From Ancistrus triradiatus (lineage: Eukaryota > Chordata > Actinopteri > Siluriformes > Loricariidae), in the NCBI GenBank assembly GCA_025084515.1, contig JAJAGP010000080.1, positions 750,703-814,702 on the forward strand: a stretch of DNA of 64,000 nt. The letters run 5' to 3'. Below the pieces are notes generated by a model that ran no database searches, was not told where the DNA came from, and saw only the letters and a program-made list of their open reading frames with translations. Every line of letters begins with the position of its first letter. Positions within the stretch are counted from its first letter, which is position 1. The translations under genes were made by a program, and so were the position numbers. Below, piece after piece: positions 1 through 11,457 of the stretch.

Positions 1-25
1 TGTAACCAGGCCTGAGAAGGTCAAA

Positions 26-219
26 TTTACATTTACAGCATTTAGCAGACGCCCTTATCCAGAGCAACTTACAATGGGTACAGTCTTACAATCCAAGCAA
101 TTGTGGGTTAAGGGCCTTGCTCAAGGACCCAACAGTGGCAGCTTGGCAGAGGTGGGATTTGAACCTTAGACCTTCTGGTCCAGATTTCAGCATCTTAACC
201 ACTAGGCTACCACAGTCCC
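26..219 (-). repeat. tRNA-derived SINE, copy 1
   Basis: Read on the minus strand it starts TGTGGTAGCCTAGTGGTTAA (A-box-like) and contains GGTTCAAATCC (B-box-like), followed by a shared body ending in GCTAAATGCTGTAAATGTAA. The same sequence recurs at 292-459, 957-1156 and 59713-59884, and in plus orientation at 40681-40837. This is a SINE or SINE-like family with Pol III promoter motifs, not a functional tRNA gene. Confidence 0.8.
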
Positions 220-291
220 ACAAAAGCCTTCGCAAGTTTTTTCTCGCACCAGGTTCCTCAGGTTCCAAACGAGTTCAGCTGTATGATGTAC

Positions 292-459
292 ATTTACATT
301 TACAGCATTTAGCAGATGCCCTTATCCAGCGCGACTTACAGTCTTACAATCCAAGCAATTGTGGGTTAAGGGCCTTGCTCAAGGACCCAACAGTGGCAGC
401 TTGGTACAGGTGGGATTTGAACCCTGTACCTTACACCCACTAGGCTACCACAGTCCCAC
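292..459 (-). repeat. tRNA-derived SINE, copy 2
   Basis: Nearly the same as the copy at 26-219 but missing about 25 nt between the B box and the A box (the ACCTTCTGGTCC part). It lies about 70 nt from the first copy in the same orientation. Confidence 0.8.
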
Positions 460-529
460 ATGAATTCTTTTTATTTGTTATTTGTTTATTGTAATAATAC
501 ACACGTGTGGTAAATCATTAGAATGTGCC

Positions 530-780
530 CTGTGTCCTAATACTATTAGTATGGATGTCATGTGGTGACGTTTTATGTACTTGCTAATTCTGTGTTGAAA
601 ACTCTGTCAGTAACAGCAGAAACCATGTGAAAATAAAATAGGTGCCTGAGATTGACCACTACTCTATGAACAGTGAAATATATGAGTTCTTAGATTCAGT
701 ATTGACAAATTACAGAAAAAAGTTACATTTTAAGAGTTACAACAAGCAATTTACACCCGTTCACCGGAATGACTCCTATA
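530..780 (+). repeat. diverged copy of the CCGAATGGGTGCC MITE (see 52126-52512)
   Basis: It shares long blocks with 52246-52505, including TGTGTCCTAAT, TTAGTATGGATG, ACATGAGATTGACCA-like text, TTAGATTCAGT.TTGA and CATTTTAAGAGTTA. The right end, ACCCGTTCACCGGAATG, matches the other copy's terminal repeat. The left terminal repeat is missing. Confidence 0.6.
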
Positions 781-956
781 CAGTTGTGACACAAAAAAAC
801 CCGGGAGTCACACGACCATTTCACTGAATTACTTACCAAGATGCTTCCAGCTTAAACGTGAGCTTAGGTTTTTCAGATTACTGTTAGAGGTTGACTATTT
901 GGTGCACAAACCGACGTCTGAGGAAAACACAAAGCAGTTGTGTAAATCATAATATG

Positions 957-1156
957 TTTACATTTACATTTACAGCATTTAGCAGACACCCTTATCCAGG
1001 GCGACTTACAATTGGTACAGTCTTACAATCCAAGCAATTGTGGGTTAAAGGCCTTGCTCAAGGACTCAACAGTGGCAGCTTGGCAGAGGTGGGATTTGAA
1101 CCCTGGACCTTTTGGTCCAAAGTCCAGTACCTTAACCGCTAGGCTACCACAGTCCA
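957..1156 (-). repeat. tRNA-derived SINE, copy 3
   Basis: A full copy with TTTACATTTACAGCATTTAG at the plus-strand left end and CCGCTAGGCTACCACAGTCC at the right. It is about 95% like copy 1 by eye. Confidence 0.8.
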
Positions 1157-1199
1157 TATGTTGGCTTAATACTGTTAAACTTAAATGTAAATAAAAATG

Positions 1200-2029
1200 T
1201 TCTTTGGGAATTAGAACTTCTCCTGGTGAGGGTCAAAATGTATGTCTGCAGGTACCCCCATAAATGCTTGATGGAGTTTAGGTCAGGTGACTGTGGAGCA
1301 GAGGTGGCAGAAGTACACACGTTACTTTAACTTGAGTAAAAGTACTACTAATCTGATCAAAAAATACTCAAGTAAAAGTGGCTTATAGTTTTAAAATAGT
1401 TCATATAACACAAAATTATAATTAGTAAATGCTTACTTTGTATTCATACTTTGGATTATACGCTTTCATCTCAATGCGTGCTCGTGCTGATCTGCCAGAG
1501 TGCTCTGCTCTGGCTGCTCTTCTGTCTGAACATGGCAAGATTATCATCACACCATGATGGCCCTGCTCACGCCTCATTTCAGGGTCTCTCTAGCATTCCT
1601 AATGCCATTAGTGTGTGAATGTGAGCCTCACACACTCTGATAGATGAACACAGCTGTGTTAACGCACTGAACCAGCACTTTGCCTGACTGGACTCCATCA
1701 CATCGAGAAGTGGGACTGATTTATGACAAGGGAAGATCAGACTGGAGTCGGAAAAGATGCTTCAGCCAGGCAGGCTTTTCATCACGACATCAGTACAGAG
1801 TCCTGTTCGACAGCCAGTCTTCTGTTCAATGTACATGTGGTCATCTTGGCATAACAAGGGGCAATTCATTCATTCATTCATCTTCAGTGACCATGTGGAG
1901 GGGTCTGAAGCCTGCAGCACAAGCAGGGACATTAGTCCATAGCAAGTTCTCTCACATTTCACACACACAAGTGCCTAGCGATTCACTCACTGCTTCAGTG
2001 CGTGAATCAATTTAGAGTATTTGTCTACT
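1200..2029. other. non-coding flank with short repeat fragments
   Basis: At 1294-1400 the text GCAGAGGTGGCAGAAGTAC and AGTAAAAGTAC resembles a common teleost DNA-transposon end. At 1869-1882 there is a short ATTC tract. I see no gene or RNA in the rest. Confidence 0.4.
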
Positions 2030-2290
2030 GGCATGTTTTTGGGAGGTAGCACAAAACCCACAAGGATACAGGGAGAACATACAAAATTCCACACAGACCA
2101 TAACCAGAAGCAGGAATCTTGGTTGCTGCAGCTGTGTAACATCACTACTTGCTGCACCACTGTGACTAGAGGCAATTGGATTAAGAAGAGCTGTTTAGCC
2201 ACCTCTAGTGACTCATTGAGGTCCTGGCAAGGATGGCATGGGAAGCATAGCCTGTTCCTCCATGCAGACTGATTCTCCCTGTAGAAACAT
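2030..2290. repeat. dispersed teleost repeat (ACA-GGGAGAACATACA family), copy 1
   Basis: GGGAGGTAGCACAAAACCCA, then CAGGGAGAACATACAAAATT and CCACACAGACC, match blocks at 14955-15165 and 26290-26412 (GGGAGTACATGCAGACTCCA and GGAGAACATGCAAACTCCAC). Three copies in one window show an interspersed family. I cannot name it with certainty. Confidence 0.6.
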
Positions 2291-2723
2291 GTCAAGCAAG
2301 TTTCACGTCATGTCACACAAAATTATGCTGCTCTAACTCCAGTTTATGAAGAGGGCATAAATACTTATCTTATATTAATGTCATCTTTCTTACAAATAGT
2401 TTGACTAGGCAAAATTTGGCTTAAAAGACACAATCACGTCCCCCCTTTCTTTGTGGGTTTTGTAATGATGGATGAAGTCGTGGTGGTCGTGTTGCTGATT
2501 TTGCACATCACTGTTCTTGTTTTTCTAATTTCATCGACAATATAAGAGTTGAAAATCCAAACTTCACTTTTTTTGGAATAGCTCCTTCCATGTTACAAGC
2601 TTATTCGTAGCTTATTCGTATTCAAGCTCATTTTTTCCCGTGTTCTGACAGGTTGCCAAGTATGCATACATTGAAACAGAAATCACGCCATTATGTTTCA
2701 ACTACAACAACAACAAAAGCATA

Positions 2724-3949
2724 CAGTGGGGAAAAAAAGTATTTAGTCAGCCACTGAAGTTCTGCTATTTAGAAAGATGAGAGAGGTCTGTAATTTTCAT
2801 CATAGCTACACTTCAACTATGAGAGACAAAATGAGAAAAAAAATCAAGGAACTCACATTGTAGAATTTTTAAAGAATTTAATTGTAAATCATGGTGGAAA
2901 ATAAGTATTTGGTCACCCACAAACAAGCAAGATTTCTGGCTCTCACAGACCTGTAACTTCTTCTTTAAGAAGCTCTTCTGTCCTCCACTCATTACCTGTA
3001 TTAATGGCATCTGTTTGACCTCGTTATCTGTATAAAAGACATCTGTCCACAGCCTCAAACAGTCAGACTCCAAACTCAACCATGGCCAAGACCAAAGAGC
3101 TGTTGAAGGACAACAGGAGAAAAAACTGTAGACCTGCACCAGGCTGGGAAAAGTGAATCTACAATAGGCAAGCAGGTTGGTGTGAATAAATCAACTGTGG
3201 GAGAAATTGTAAGAAAATGGAAGACATACAAGAACATTGATAATCTCCCTCGATCTGGAGCTCCACGCAAGATCTCATCCCGTGGGGTCAAAATGATCAT
3301 GAGAACAGTGAGCAAAAGTCCCAGAAGTATATGGATGGACCTGATGAATGACCTGCAGAGAGCTGGGACCAAAATAACAAAGGCTACCATCAGTAACACA
3401 CTATGCCGAGACGAACTCAGATCCTGCAGTGTTATGCGTGTCCCCCTGCTTAAGCCAGTACATGTCCAGGCCTGTCTGAAGTTTGCCAGAGAGCATATGG
3501 ATGATCCAGAAGAGGATTGGGAGAATATCATGTGGTATAATATCAGAACTTTTTGGTAAAAACTCAACTCGTCGTCTTTGAAGGAAGAAGAATGCTGAGT
3601 TGCATCCCAAGAACACCATACCTACTGTGAAGCATGGGGGTGGAAACATCATGCTCTGGGGCTGTTTTTCCGCAAAGGGGACAGGACGACTAATCCGTGT
3701 TAAGGGAACAAATCCGTGTTTGTGGAGGAAGTTAAAAGTCTGTGTTGCCCCAAAACAACACTGCTCTAGACGAGATCTGCATGGAGGAATGGGCCAAAAA
3801 TCCAACAATGTGATTTCCTGGATTTTTTTTTCTCATTTTGTCTCTCATAGTTGAAGTGTACCTATTATGGAAATTACAGACCTCTTTCATCTTTCTAAGT
3901 AGGAGAACTTGCACAATCAGTGCTGACTAAATACTTTTTTGCCCCACTG
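2724..3949 (+). mobile_element. internally deleted Tc1-like transposon, copy 1
   Basis: The ends CAGTGGGGAAAAAAAGTATT and AATACTTTTTTGCCCCACTG are inverted repeats flanked by TA on both sides. At 1226 bp it is shorter than the related element at 27258-28851, with deletions in the catalytic and C-terminal coding parts. It can no longer move on its own. Confidence 0.92.
3082..3800 (+). pseudogene. Tc1-like transposase pseudogene, copy 1
   Basis: It starts MAKTKELLKDN and then shifts frame. The recognisable HTH region includes VNKSTVGEIVRKWKTYKNID and LPRSGAPRKISSRGVKMI. Then come RAGTKITKATISNTLCR and LKFAREHMDDPEEDWENIMW (3182-3559). Frame changes follow, then HPKNTIPTVKHGGGNIMLWG (3600-3660). 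After KGTNPCLW the sequence jumps to the far C-terminal part, so the DPKH catalytic segment is gone. It is a dead copy. Confidence 0.9.
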
Positions 3950-3984
3950 TAAAATCGCGATATCTAAAAGTGCAAATACTTAAT

Positions 3985-4115
3985 AAAACATCAACTCATT
4001 TTGAGTCATCTATCTCAAATCTAATTAAAGTCTAAAGTCTTCTATACCAAGTCAAAGTCGAGTTTTCTTTTTTTAGTCAATGTTACAAGCAAGAGTCTTC
4101 CAACTCTGCCTATAT
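3985..4115. repeat. fragment of the AAGTCAAGTC-type MITE (see 35736-36155)
   Basis: ACCAAGTCAAAGTCGAGTTT and AGTCAATGTTACAAGCAAGA correspond to the right part of the repeat at 35995-36150, which contains TTCCAAGTCAAGTCTTTGAT and CAATGTTAGTCCTT. Confidence 0.45.
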
Positions 4116-4345
4116 CCCTTCCCTAGATTTGTAACCAGACAAATAAGTAGTCACATGTGACTGAAATGTACCTACAAGCATGCAATACCTCCATGAATTC
4201 TGACAAGAATTTCCTCTAAACTGTAATTTTGACCACTGCTGGTAGATCCGTATGACCATACACTTCGATACACCTGCAAATTCTCCTTTTTGCTGATCAT
4301 TAACATCTACTTTGCGACCCATTTTCCACACATCGGACATCAATG
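4110..4345 (-). mobile_element. Tc1-like transposase N-terminal fragment
   Basis: The minus strand reads KMGRKVDVNDQQKGEFAG, then VSKCMVIRIYQQWSKLQF, an HTH-like start of a Tc1 transposase. The same family (MGRKADVND) appears on the plus strand at 42840-43170. Only a 5' fragment remains, cut by the dinucleotide repeat beginning at 4355. Confidence 0.65.
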
Positions 4346-4354
4346 ACCTCTTCT

Positions 4355-4355
4355 C

Positions 4356-4427
<72 letters not shown>

Positions 4428-4447
4428 ATATATATATATATATATAT
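4355..4447. repeat. compound (TG)n(TA)n microsatellite
   Basis: About 8 TG units are followed by roughly 35 TA units with a single C interruption near 4426. It is likely to be length-polymorphic and able to extrude a cruciform. Confidence 0.97.
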
Positions 4448-4739
4448 GTTTAGTTTAGTAGAGGTTAGTTTTCCTGCCTGAGATAGATGCCCAACAAGAG
4501 AATTTTGAACCAGTTCGTTCCAATGTGTCCCCGGAACAGACTCTGGACTCACTACAATCCCCAGCATAAAACAGACAGTTGTGAAAGCAAAGTTTTCCTT
4601 CAGATAATAAAGCAACAAATTAAATGAATGATATAAAATATTGAATGAATCCAATCATTACTGTAGTAAGTAACAAAAGAGATACTTGACAATGTAATAG
4701 TCTCAGTTTCCTTTTGTATGAGGATCACAGTGCCATGCA

Positions 4740-4896
4740 ATACCCCAAGATACTGAGGTTGAGGTTTCAAGACCTGGATCAAAAAACTGCCACAGTTGGA
4801 CCCCTGATCAAGCCCCTTAACCCTTAGCTGGTTGGACCCTACCTCAATTGCATCAGTCGCTCTGGATAAGGGTTTTTGCTTAATGCTGTAAATGTA
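4740..4896 (+). repeat. degenerate tRNA-derived SINE
   Basis: GAGGTTTCAAGACCTGGATC resembles a B-box region. It is followed by AAGCCCCTTAACCC and CGCTCTGGATAAGGG...AATGCTGTAAATGTA, the body and tail of the family seen at 26-219, heavily mutated. Confidence 0.6.
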
Positions 4897-5523
4897 CTAT
4901 AATGTGATCTAAGGCAACTCCATAATTCTGTTTAAATAAAACATCAATATCCCAAACCACGCTAAAACCTCACACCTCTTCCACACACACACAACAATTC
5001 CTGTTTCCCTCTCACCCTCGTCTAATCTCTTTAATTACATCTCCTGTCCAAGGCTGCTGAGGCCTCTTTTGTCCCTGCTGGTCAGGGGGCTTTTGTGAGT
5101 GTGAGTCCTGTCCCCCTTTGCCCTCCCCAGATGCTTTGTGAAGCTGCTGCTCCCTTCCTGAGAAGAGAAAGGCTGAGACAGAGTGAGATAGAATAAGGAG
5201 AGGATTAGAGGAACATTATCCCATTAAAGTCTAGAAGGTCCAGCACAGAATGCCTTCATCTGCAGTGCAGTCCCAGGGCGTCTCACGCAGCGGTGGTGGG
5301 CTTGTAATGAAAAATATTACGTCAGTATAGAGACACAGCATGTAAGCGATCTTATTATTATACATTTAAAAAGCAACGACCAAAAAGCTCTCCTTAGACT
5401 ACAGCTCTCATCTCATATGGATATAATTAATGGCCAATGATGAAACTGGTGTTGCTACATACAAACCCCATGCTAACAAGTATGGACTTACAGATTACTA
5501 TGTGAGCACCCCAGTACAGGTTA
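4897..5523. other. non-coding, nothing recognised
   Basis: I see no gene, RNA or clear repeat here. It is moderately GC-rich around 5050-5150. Confidence 0.4.
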
Positions 5524-5566
5524 TATGTTCCAGACATTACCACAGTCACATAATAATAAACATTTC

Positions 5567-5918
5567 GAGTTTTGAGGCTGTGGACAGGTGTCTTTTATAC
5601 AGATAATGAGGTCAAACAGGTGCCATTAATACAGGTAACAAGTGGAGGACAGAAGAGCTTCTTAAAGAAGTTGTTACAGGTCTGTGAAAGCCAGAAATCT
5701 TGCTTGTTTGTGGGTGACCAAATACTTATTTTTCACCATGATTTACAATTAAATTCTATAAAAATCCAACAATGTGATTTTTGGAAATTTTTTTTCTCAT
5801 TTTGTCTCATTTTAGCTGTGGAAGTGTAGCTATGATGAAAATTACAGGCCTCTCTCATCTTTCTAAGTAGGAGAACTTGCACAATCAGTGGCTGACTAAA
5901 TACTTTTTTGCCCCACTG
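5567..5918 (-). mobile_element. 5'-end fragment of the Tc1-like element, flanked by 32-bp direct repeats
   Basis: The sequence is the reverse complement of roughly the first 350 bp of the element at 27258. It runs from the GAGGCTGTGGACAGGTGTC region to AATACTTTTTTGCCCCACTG, with no transposase coding. It is bracketed by perfect 32-bp direct repeats at 5524-5555 and 5919-5950. Confidence 0.85.
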
Positions 5919-6384
5919 TATGTTCCAGACATTACCACAGTCACATAATAGTTTTGATACTTTGCAGTGTTTTATTTCAAACAATAATATTCATTTAAAC
6001 AAAACATGAAAACATTGAGTACAGTACTGAATTGTACAATACAGTAATTATCTGTATCTTTTAGAAAACTTTAAACACTTACCAAAAACGAAAGGAGCGT
6101 TACCATGTTGTTTTCTAATTTCAAGACTGCGGTTCTCTTTTCTGTCAGCAAATGTCACAAAGGTTCGCTCGTACTAGTCTGTCATTCAGATGTGAATTAG
6201 ATATATATAAGACGACTCTTCTTCCTATTATAATTCTTTAAAATGAACGGACGTTCATCAGATAGACCTTAAACGGTGCATACCTGTAATCCTGGCAACC
6301 CAGTTTCTGCCCATCTTCAAAAACACTGGTGGACTGCCAACTCTAAACTGGGTGGTAGAGCGAATGTGATTTAGCGAGTGTGTA

Positions 6385-6465
6385 ATGTTTTATGTCCAGG
6401 GTGCATCTCACCATGTTTCAAATGTGTCTGGGATAGGGCCCCTGACCTCCTGTCCCTGCTATCCA
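6385..6465. repeat. short dispersed repeat fragment
   Basis: ATGTCCAGGGTGCATCTCAC and TGGGATAGGGCCCCTGACC resemble the tail of a common fish repeat also seen near 10545-10580 and 39210-39250. Confidence 0.4.
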
Positions 6466-6584
6466 TATAAAATAGTTACTAGAAAGATCTAGGTAACATA
6501 ACCTACAGATTTATTGATTGATTTAACACCATGGCAAACCTTAGGCTCTTTCCCTGGTCTCTAATAGTCAGGACCCCCACAGAT

Positions 6585-7000
6585 CAGGTACTATTTGGGT
6601 GGTGGATCATTCTCAGTACTGCAGTAACACTGACATGTGTCAGTGTGGTTCTGCTGGTATGAGTGAATCAGACACAGCAGTGCCGCTGGAGTTTATAAAC
6701 ACTTCAGTGTTACTGGTGGACTGAAAATATTGCACCAGCCAAAACTGTCCAGCCACCAGCATCCTGTGAGCACCGATGAAGGATTAGAGGACAACTAACA
6801 CAAACTGCAACAACAGAGGAGCTACTGTCTGACTTTACATCTACAAGGTGCAGCGATAAGGCGAATGTCTCTAATAAAGTGGCCAGTGAGTGAACAGTGG
6901 TTTAAAACTCCAGCAGCACTGCTGTGTCTGATCCACTCGCACCAGCGCAACACTATGTCAGTGAAGGTCTGAGAATGATCCACCACCCAAATAGTACCTG
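6585..7000. mobile_element. hAT-type MITE
   Basis: The terminal inverted repeats are CAGGTACTATTTGGGTGGTG at the left and CACCACCCAAATAGTACCTG at the right. The element is 416 bp with no coding potential. The terminal CAGG...CCTG and the interior match an abundant teleost hAT-like MITE; 8-bp target copies are not evident. Confidence 0.8.
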
Positions 7001-7673
7001 GGGCTGGATTCATGAAGGTTCTTAAGACAAACACCAAGACGGTCATAAGAATGTTCTTAAATGCACTTCTCGAAAAAAAAGTTCTCAAATATTATATTAA
7101 GAAAATCATCATTATTTTCTTAAGATTTTTAAAAGAATCTCGTCATTGTTTTCTTATGTAGACACATTGTGAATTTGTATTGACCATTATTTCCGTTATT
7201 AGTTTAATCCTCTCTGAGGATGACAAAATGGAGGAAATTTAAATCAAGAGTCAAAAAACTTTAGCAAACAAGAAATAGGCAGTTTTGCCATAAACTGTCC
7301 TTGTATAGCCTTTTGTATTTTAAGGATGACCTTCACTCCAAAGGCTTTTAAGCATTTAAACTGAAATATAAAGCCTTATTTCCAGTAACCGAATTGCTTA
7401 TAGTTTTAAATTTCGATGCTTACATTCAACTCTTACAGCCAAGTGTGAGGCTATCGTAAGGTTAAGAAAACATTTAAGGACAGAATGTGTTCAAGAATAC
7501 CACTCATTCTTAGAATTGTTTTTAAGAGGAGAGTTAAGAAAAATAAGATAATTCCTTAGACGTCATTTAAAGAATAACAATCTTTCGTAACTTTTTTCCT
7601 AAGAATGAAGTCAAGAAAAAACACACATGTAAGAAGATTTTCTTTCTCAATAAACTTGCGTAAATCCGGCCCC
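7001..7673. mobile_element. MITE with GGGGCYGGATT ends (Harbinger-like?)
   Basis: The left end GGGCTGGATTCATGAAGG and right end GCGTAAATCCGGCCCC form imperfect inverted repeats. The interior is full of CTTAAG/TTCTTAA motifs arranged symmetrically. It abuts the hAT MITE at 7000. The superfamily assignment is tentative. Confidence 0.6.
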
Positions 7674-7817
7674 TGATCTGTGGAAAAATTCTTTCTGGAA
7701 TTTATTAAAGCAATAAAATCCGGATTTAAAAACAATATGTCCAAACACACAAACATCGAATCACGTTTCACAAACAGACCAATCAGAACAAGGCGTTATA
7801 TTAAGAAGTAGTTTTTC

Positions 7818-7823
7818 TTTATT
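7818..7823 (-). terminator. agap1: candidate distal poly(A) signal AATAAA of agap1
   Basis: Minus-strand AATAAA (plus TTTATT) is followed about 25-55 nt downstream by a GT-rich stretch containing TTGTTCTGATTGGTCTGTTT. That is the arrangement expected of a cleavage and polyadenylation site. Transposon-derived sequence begins again below about 7673, which fits the end of the transcript here. Confidence 0.45.
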
Positions 7824-7901
7824 GAAAGGAGACGCATTACAGTATAAGACTCTGCATCAGGTAATTTTTCAACACGGGACTGTACAGCTGACACAAACTC
7901 A

Positions 7902-7904
<3 letters not shown>

Positions 7905-7935
<31 letters not shown>
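7905..7935. repeat. (TAA)n microsatellite
   Basis: About 10 units of AAT/TAA lie in the probable 3'UTR. Confidence 0.95.
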
Positions 7936-9518
7936 TAGATATACAACAACGATAATGACAAGAATCGTGATGCCTTAAGTGTGAAAGGAAAAAGTGAGAG
8001 CCCCTCCTCTTTCAACGAGTGTCTCCGCTTATAAATAATTAACCAGGCCTCTCGGGTTTAATGCGTCATGGATACTGTCAACAAAAATGAGGTAACAAAA
8101 ACACATTAATAATAATAATAAAAAAACAAAACCATGATGTGTTTCTGACTTTTTACAGCTATGTACAGAAAGTGATGGCTACATGAAAACTGGTCTGGAA
8201 GCGAGGAAGCACGAAAGCATCATGTACATGAACCTGGGTCTTCTGCCTACAGGGGGCGGGCTCTGCTTTGGTAGCTGTTGGCGGCGCGCGGCTCCTTCAT
8301 CCTCTCCCAGTTTACGTAGAGTTGATGTAAAAGAGCGTAGCTTTCGGAAAAAGAACCAGTGGAGCCGAGTGTTAGCAGGTTGCAAAGGTGAACCCCCTTT
8401 AACGAGGACTAAAACGTTTACACGCCAAACTACATTCATGCACGCGAAAAAAGGGTCGGAAACAAAGTCGGGCTTTCACAGAAAGGACTCGAACGGGCTC
8501 GAGGCGGGCACGATAGCGCGGGCTGTTTACTGAACGGATGACGTAGTGCATTTAGTCATAAATAACCGGGTACGATGGTAAGACCTCTAGCAGGTCTGCT
8601 ACATTATATACAAGGCGAACACTTTACAACGTTCTTTTTCGCGCATCACACTCTGTACACTCTCTACAATTCGACTAGTCTCGCTCCTTGAAGGAAGGGT
8701 TTCAGTGCGAGGCCTTGTCCTTACATGGTTCGACATTTTCCATCACGTCTCTACGCACAACCTCCGTAGGACCCGAAACATAACCTTACATCTCGCACAG
8801 CCAATACTGGCATGGAAAATTATTACTTCAGATAGTCGCCTGCCTTTTTCTGGCTTCGTATTGCTTAAATACAGGTCAGTCAGGGCTATATAGCACAAAC
8901 ACACAGACACACACGCAATGAGAAGGAGTTAACAAAGGCATACAGAAGAATAAGAATACAGAAAAGCAGAAAAGGGTCAAACAGTGTAATTCGGGAGTGA
9001 GGCGATGCGACAGGGCAGGCAGTTCTTTTCAAAGAGAGTCCATTTTCCAGGAAAGACACAGGACGAGCGCTGATGCTGCAAAACCTGAACTGTATGTAAA
9101 CCAGAAGTAAAGCAATGTAACGACAAGAAACTCCAAACAGTAGAACGGCTTGTTTCCCAACTGTAACACACGACCTGGTTTTGACTGTTGGTTCTCATAA
9201 GATTAGGACTGGACACGTTAGCCATAAATCATAGTTGCCATCTTGTGCAAAAGTCTGGGCTCACCTGTCCACTAAGACTAATTATGTTAATTTTCTAAAA
9301 TAGCACCTTTTAGGCCACCATTAGTTTAGATATACCATTGGTTTCACAATGGTCTATTGACCACATAGAAGTAAAAATTATTTTATTATTCGATTTTACT
9401 ATTAGATGCACTGTATAGACAAAAGTTTGAGGACACCTCTTCCAATTACTGAGTCACTCCAAGACTGGAATTTTCCAGGACTGAAAGGGTTCACTGAATA
9501 GAGCTTCTTCTATGCTAT

Positions 9519-9963
9519 ACAGTACAGTGCAAATGTCTTGGGCCACCATTAGATTCGATTTGTTTTAGCAATGGTATAATGACCAGTGTAACTGTTTCTC
9601 AGCCTCTTTATCAGAACACAACCAGAAAATAAGGAAATGTGTATGCAGTATTAACAAACATTTAAAAAGTTTTCACCTATTGGCAAGTATTTAGTGTGGT
9701 CTCCCCTTACACTTAAGCAATAGCTGTATCTGGCAGATCTGTGGACCCTTCTACAGCAGCCAAGAAACCACTTTTTGAAACAGGGTGAAAAGGCTAAGAT
9801 ATGGTAAAGCTCACAAAGACTGGAATGAAGATCAGTGGAAAAGAGAATTATGGAGTGACAAATTCAAGTTTGAAAGTTCAAGATCCAATCGTCAACAATA
9901 TTATATATGGTCAAAATATTATTGCTGAGACAACAAATCTAATGGTGGCCTGCACAGTACTGT
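9519..9963 (+). mobile_element. internally deleted Tc1-like element, family 2, copy 1
   Basis: The inverted ends are CAGTACAGTGCAAATGTCTT with GGCCACCATTAGATT at the left, and AATCTAATGGTGGCC with TGCACAGTACTG at the right, bounded by TA. The interior in frame reads AHKDWNEDQWKRELWSD, a Tc1 transposase motif. Most of the gene is missing. It lies in the probable agap1 3'UTR. Confidence 0.8.
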
Positions 9964-11457
9964 ACTTCGGGGGCCAAAAAAGTCTGAGACCATTAGTGAA
10001 AATGTTCCTGTTTTGCATCTTTCTCTAATTATAAAAATGTTTTTTATTACATTATATGACGGTTCCTGCTTTGTGCCCTGTTCTGCCAGTTTGGGCAAAA
10101 CTTGATGATTCCTTCATGATTTCCCAACATTCCAAAGGGCATCTTGGGTTGTTACTTAATTCTTGGCTTTCTCTGTCTTCGAGTTCCCCTGTAAATTCTC
10201 AATGGGGTTTAGGTCACTGTGGAGGAAAAGCCACGACAGTAAGCACTTCTTGATCTTCTAGTAGTTATTACACAGCTTTGAGGTGCTTGTTTGGGTCCAA
10301 CCAAGCGCTTTCACTGGTGTTCTCAGACTTTTAGCCGTCACTATATTTCGGCAAAGTTTACCGCATATGTTTTACAGCATACTCCAAAAGTGGACCATAT
10401 ATTTTCTTGGGCAGCTTTGCAGATAAAGGTCTTAGAGCTTGACTGTCTTGTCACGGTTCATTAAAATGAGGATAAATGCCTTGTTACTTCGATGGGCAGT
10501 GGTCTAATTCCCTGGTACTGCAATGGTGACCGCTACCAGCCATGTGATGGACTGGCCCTCGATTCAGGGTGTATGTTCAACCCTGCCCAAAACAAGCAAG
10601 GTTAAAACATGAAAAAACAGGAATAAAATTAATATTCAATTAAATATTGTACTATAAATCAATATGTAGACTTGGGGCACCCACACCTTTGCATAAGATT
10701 GTATATTAAACTGTACGCAATTTGATAATCTAACCAAAGAGGTAATGCTTCCTTAAAATTTGAGCAATAATCATATTTAATGTTGTTCCCTGCTGTTTAA
10801 ACTTTGTACTAGGATTAAAAAACAAGTCGTATTTTCGTTACTCTTACACACCCATAATAAAATGTGGCCGATTCAAACTGATCTGGATGTAAATCGTGTC
10901 TAGTCGTTTTCAGTCCCAACAAAATCATCATAACAGGTAAACAAGAAATCACCCAAATACAAATCCCAACTGTGTCTGTAATATCAACTAGACATTAAAG
11001 TAAACAACGATTGGAAAAAAAAAAATCTTATCAAAGCAAGAGAGCCTCAGATTTGCCACACTGCTTCTGTTTCTATATTATATAGCATTGTTGGTGGTTT
11101 TTCATCTGTATGAAGGAAGAAAAGCTGGCTGAAATAAACAATAAGCCATGACCCAGGTGCCTTCTGTTCAGGTCGGGGTGTACAGTCATAACTGGCTGTG
11201 TCTGTAAGAGGGGAGGCTGGATGGGGGATCATCCCCTGGTGCTGCAACTACGAGCCCTAACGATCCCCGTGATAGACTGGTGCACCATTAATCATCCCAT
11301 GCCTCAAGGGTAAAAATGATTCTATTATTAGATATTATTCGATTTTATTATTAGATATAGACAAAAGTTTGAAGACACTCCTTTTAATTACCGAGTCACT
11401 CCAGGACTGGAACTTTCCAGGACTGAAAGTGTTAACTGATTAGAACTGCTGCTATGC

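Noticed and set aside
26..219. Possible tRNA gene
   Set aside because: The A and B box motifs are inside a SINE that recurs many times. No cloverleaf with anticodon stem could be drawn.
3076..3567. 163-residue minus-strand frame
   Set aside because: Shadow of the Tc1-like transposase coding on the plus strand.
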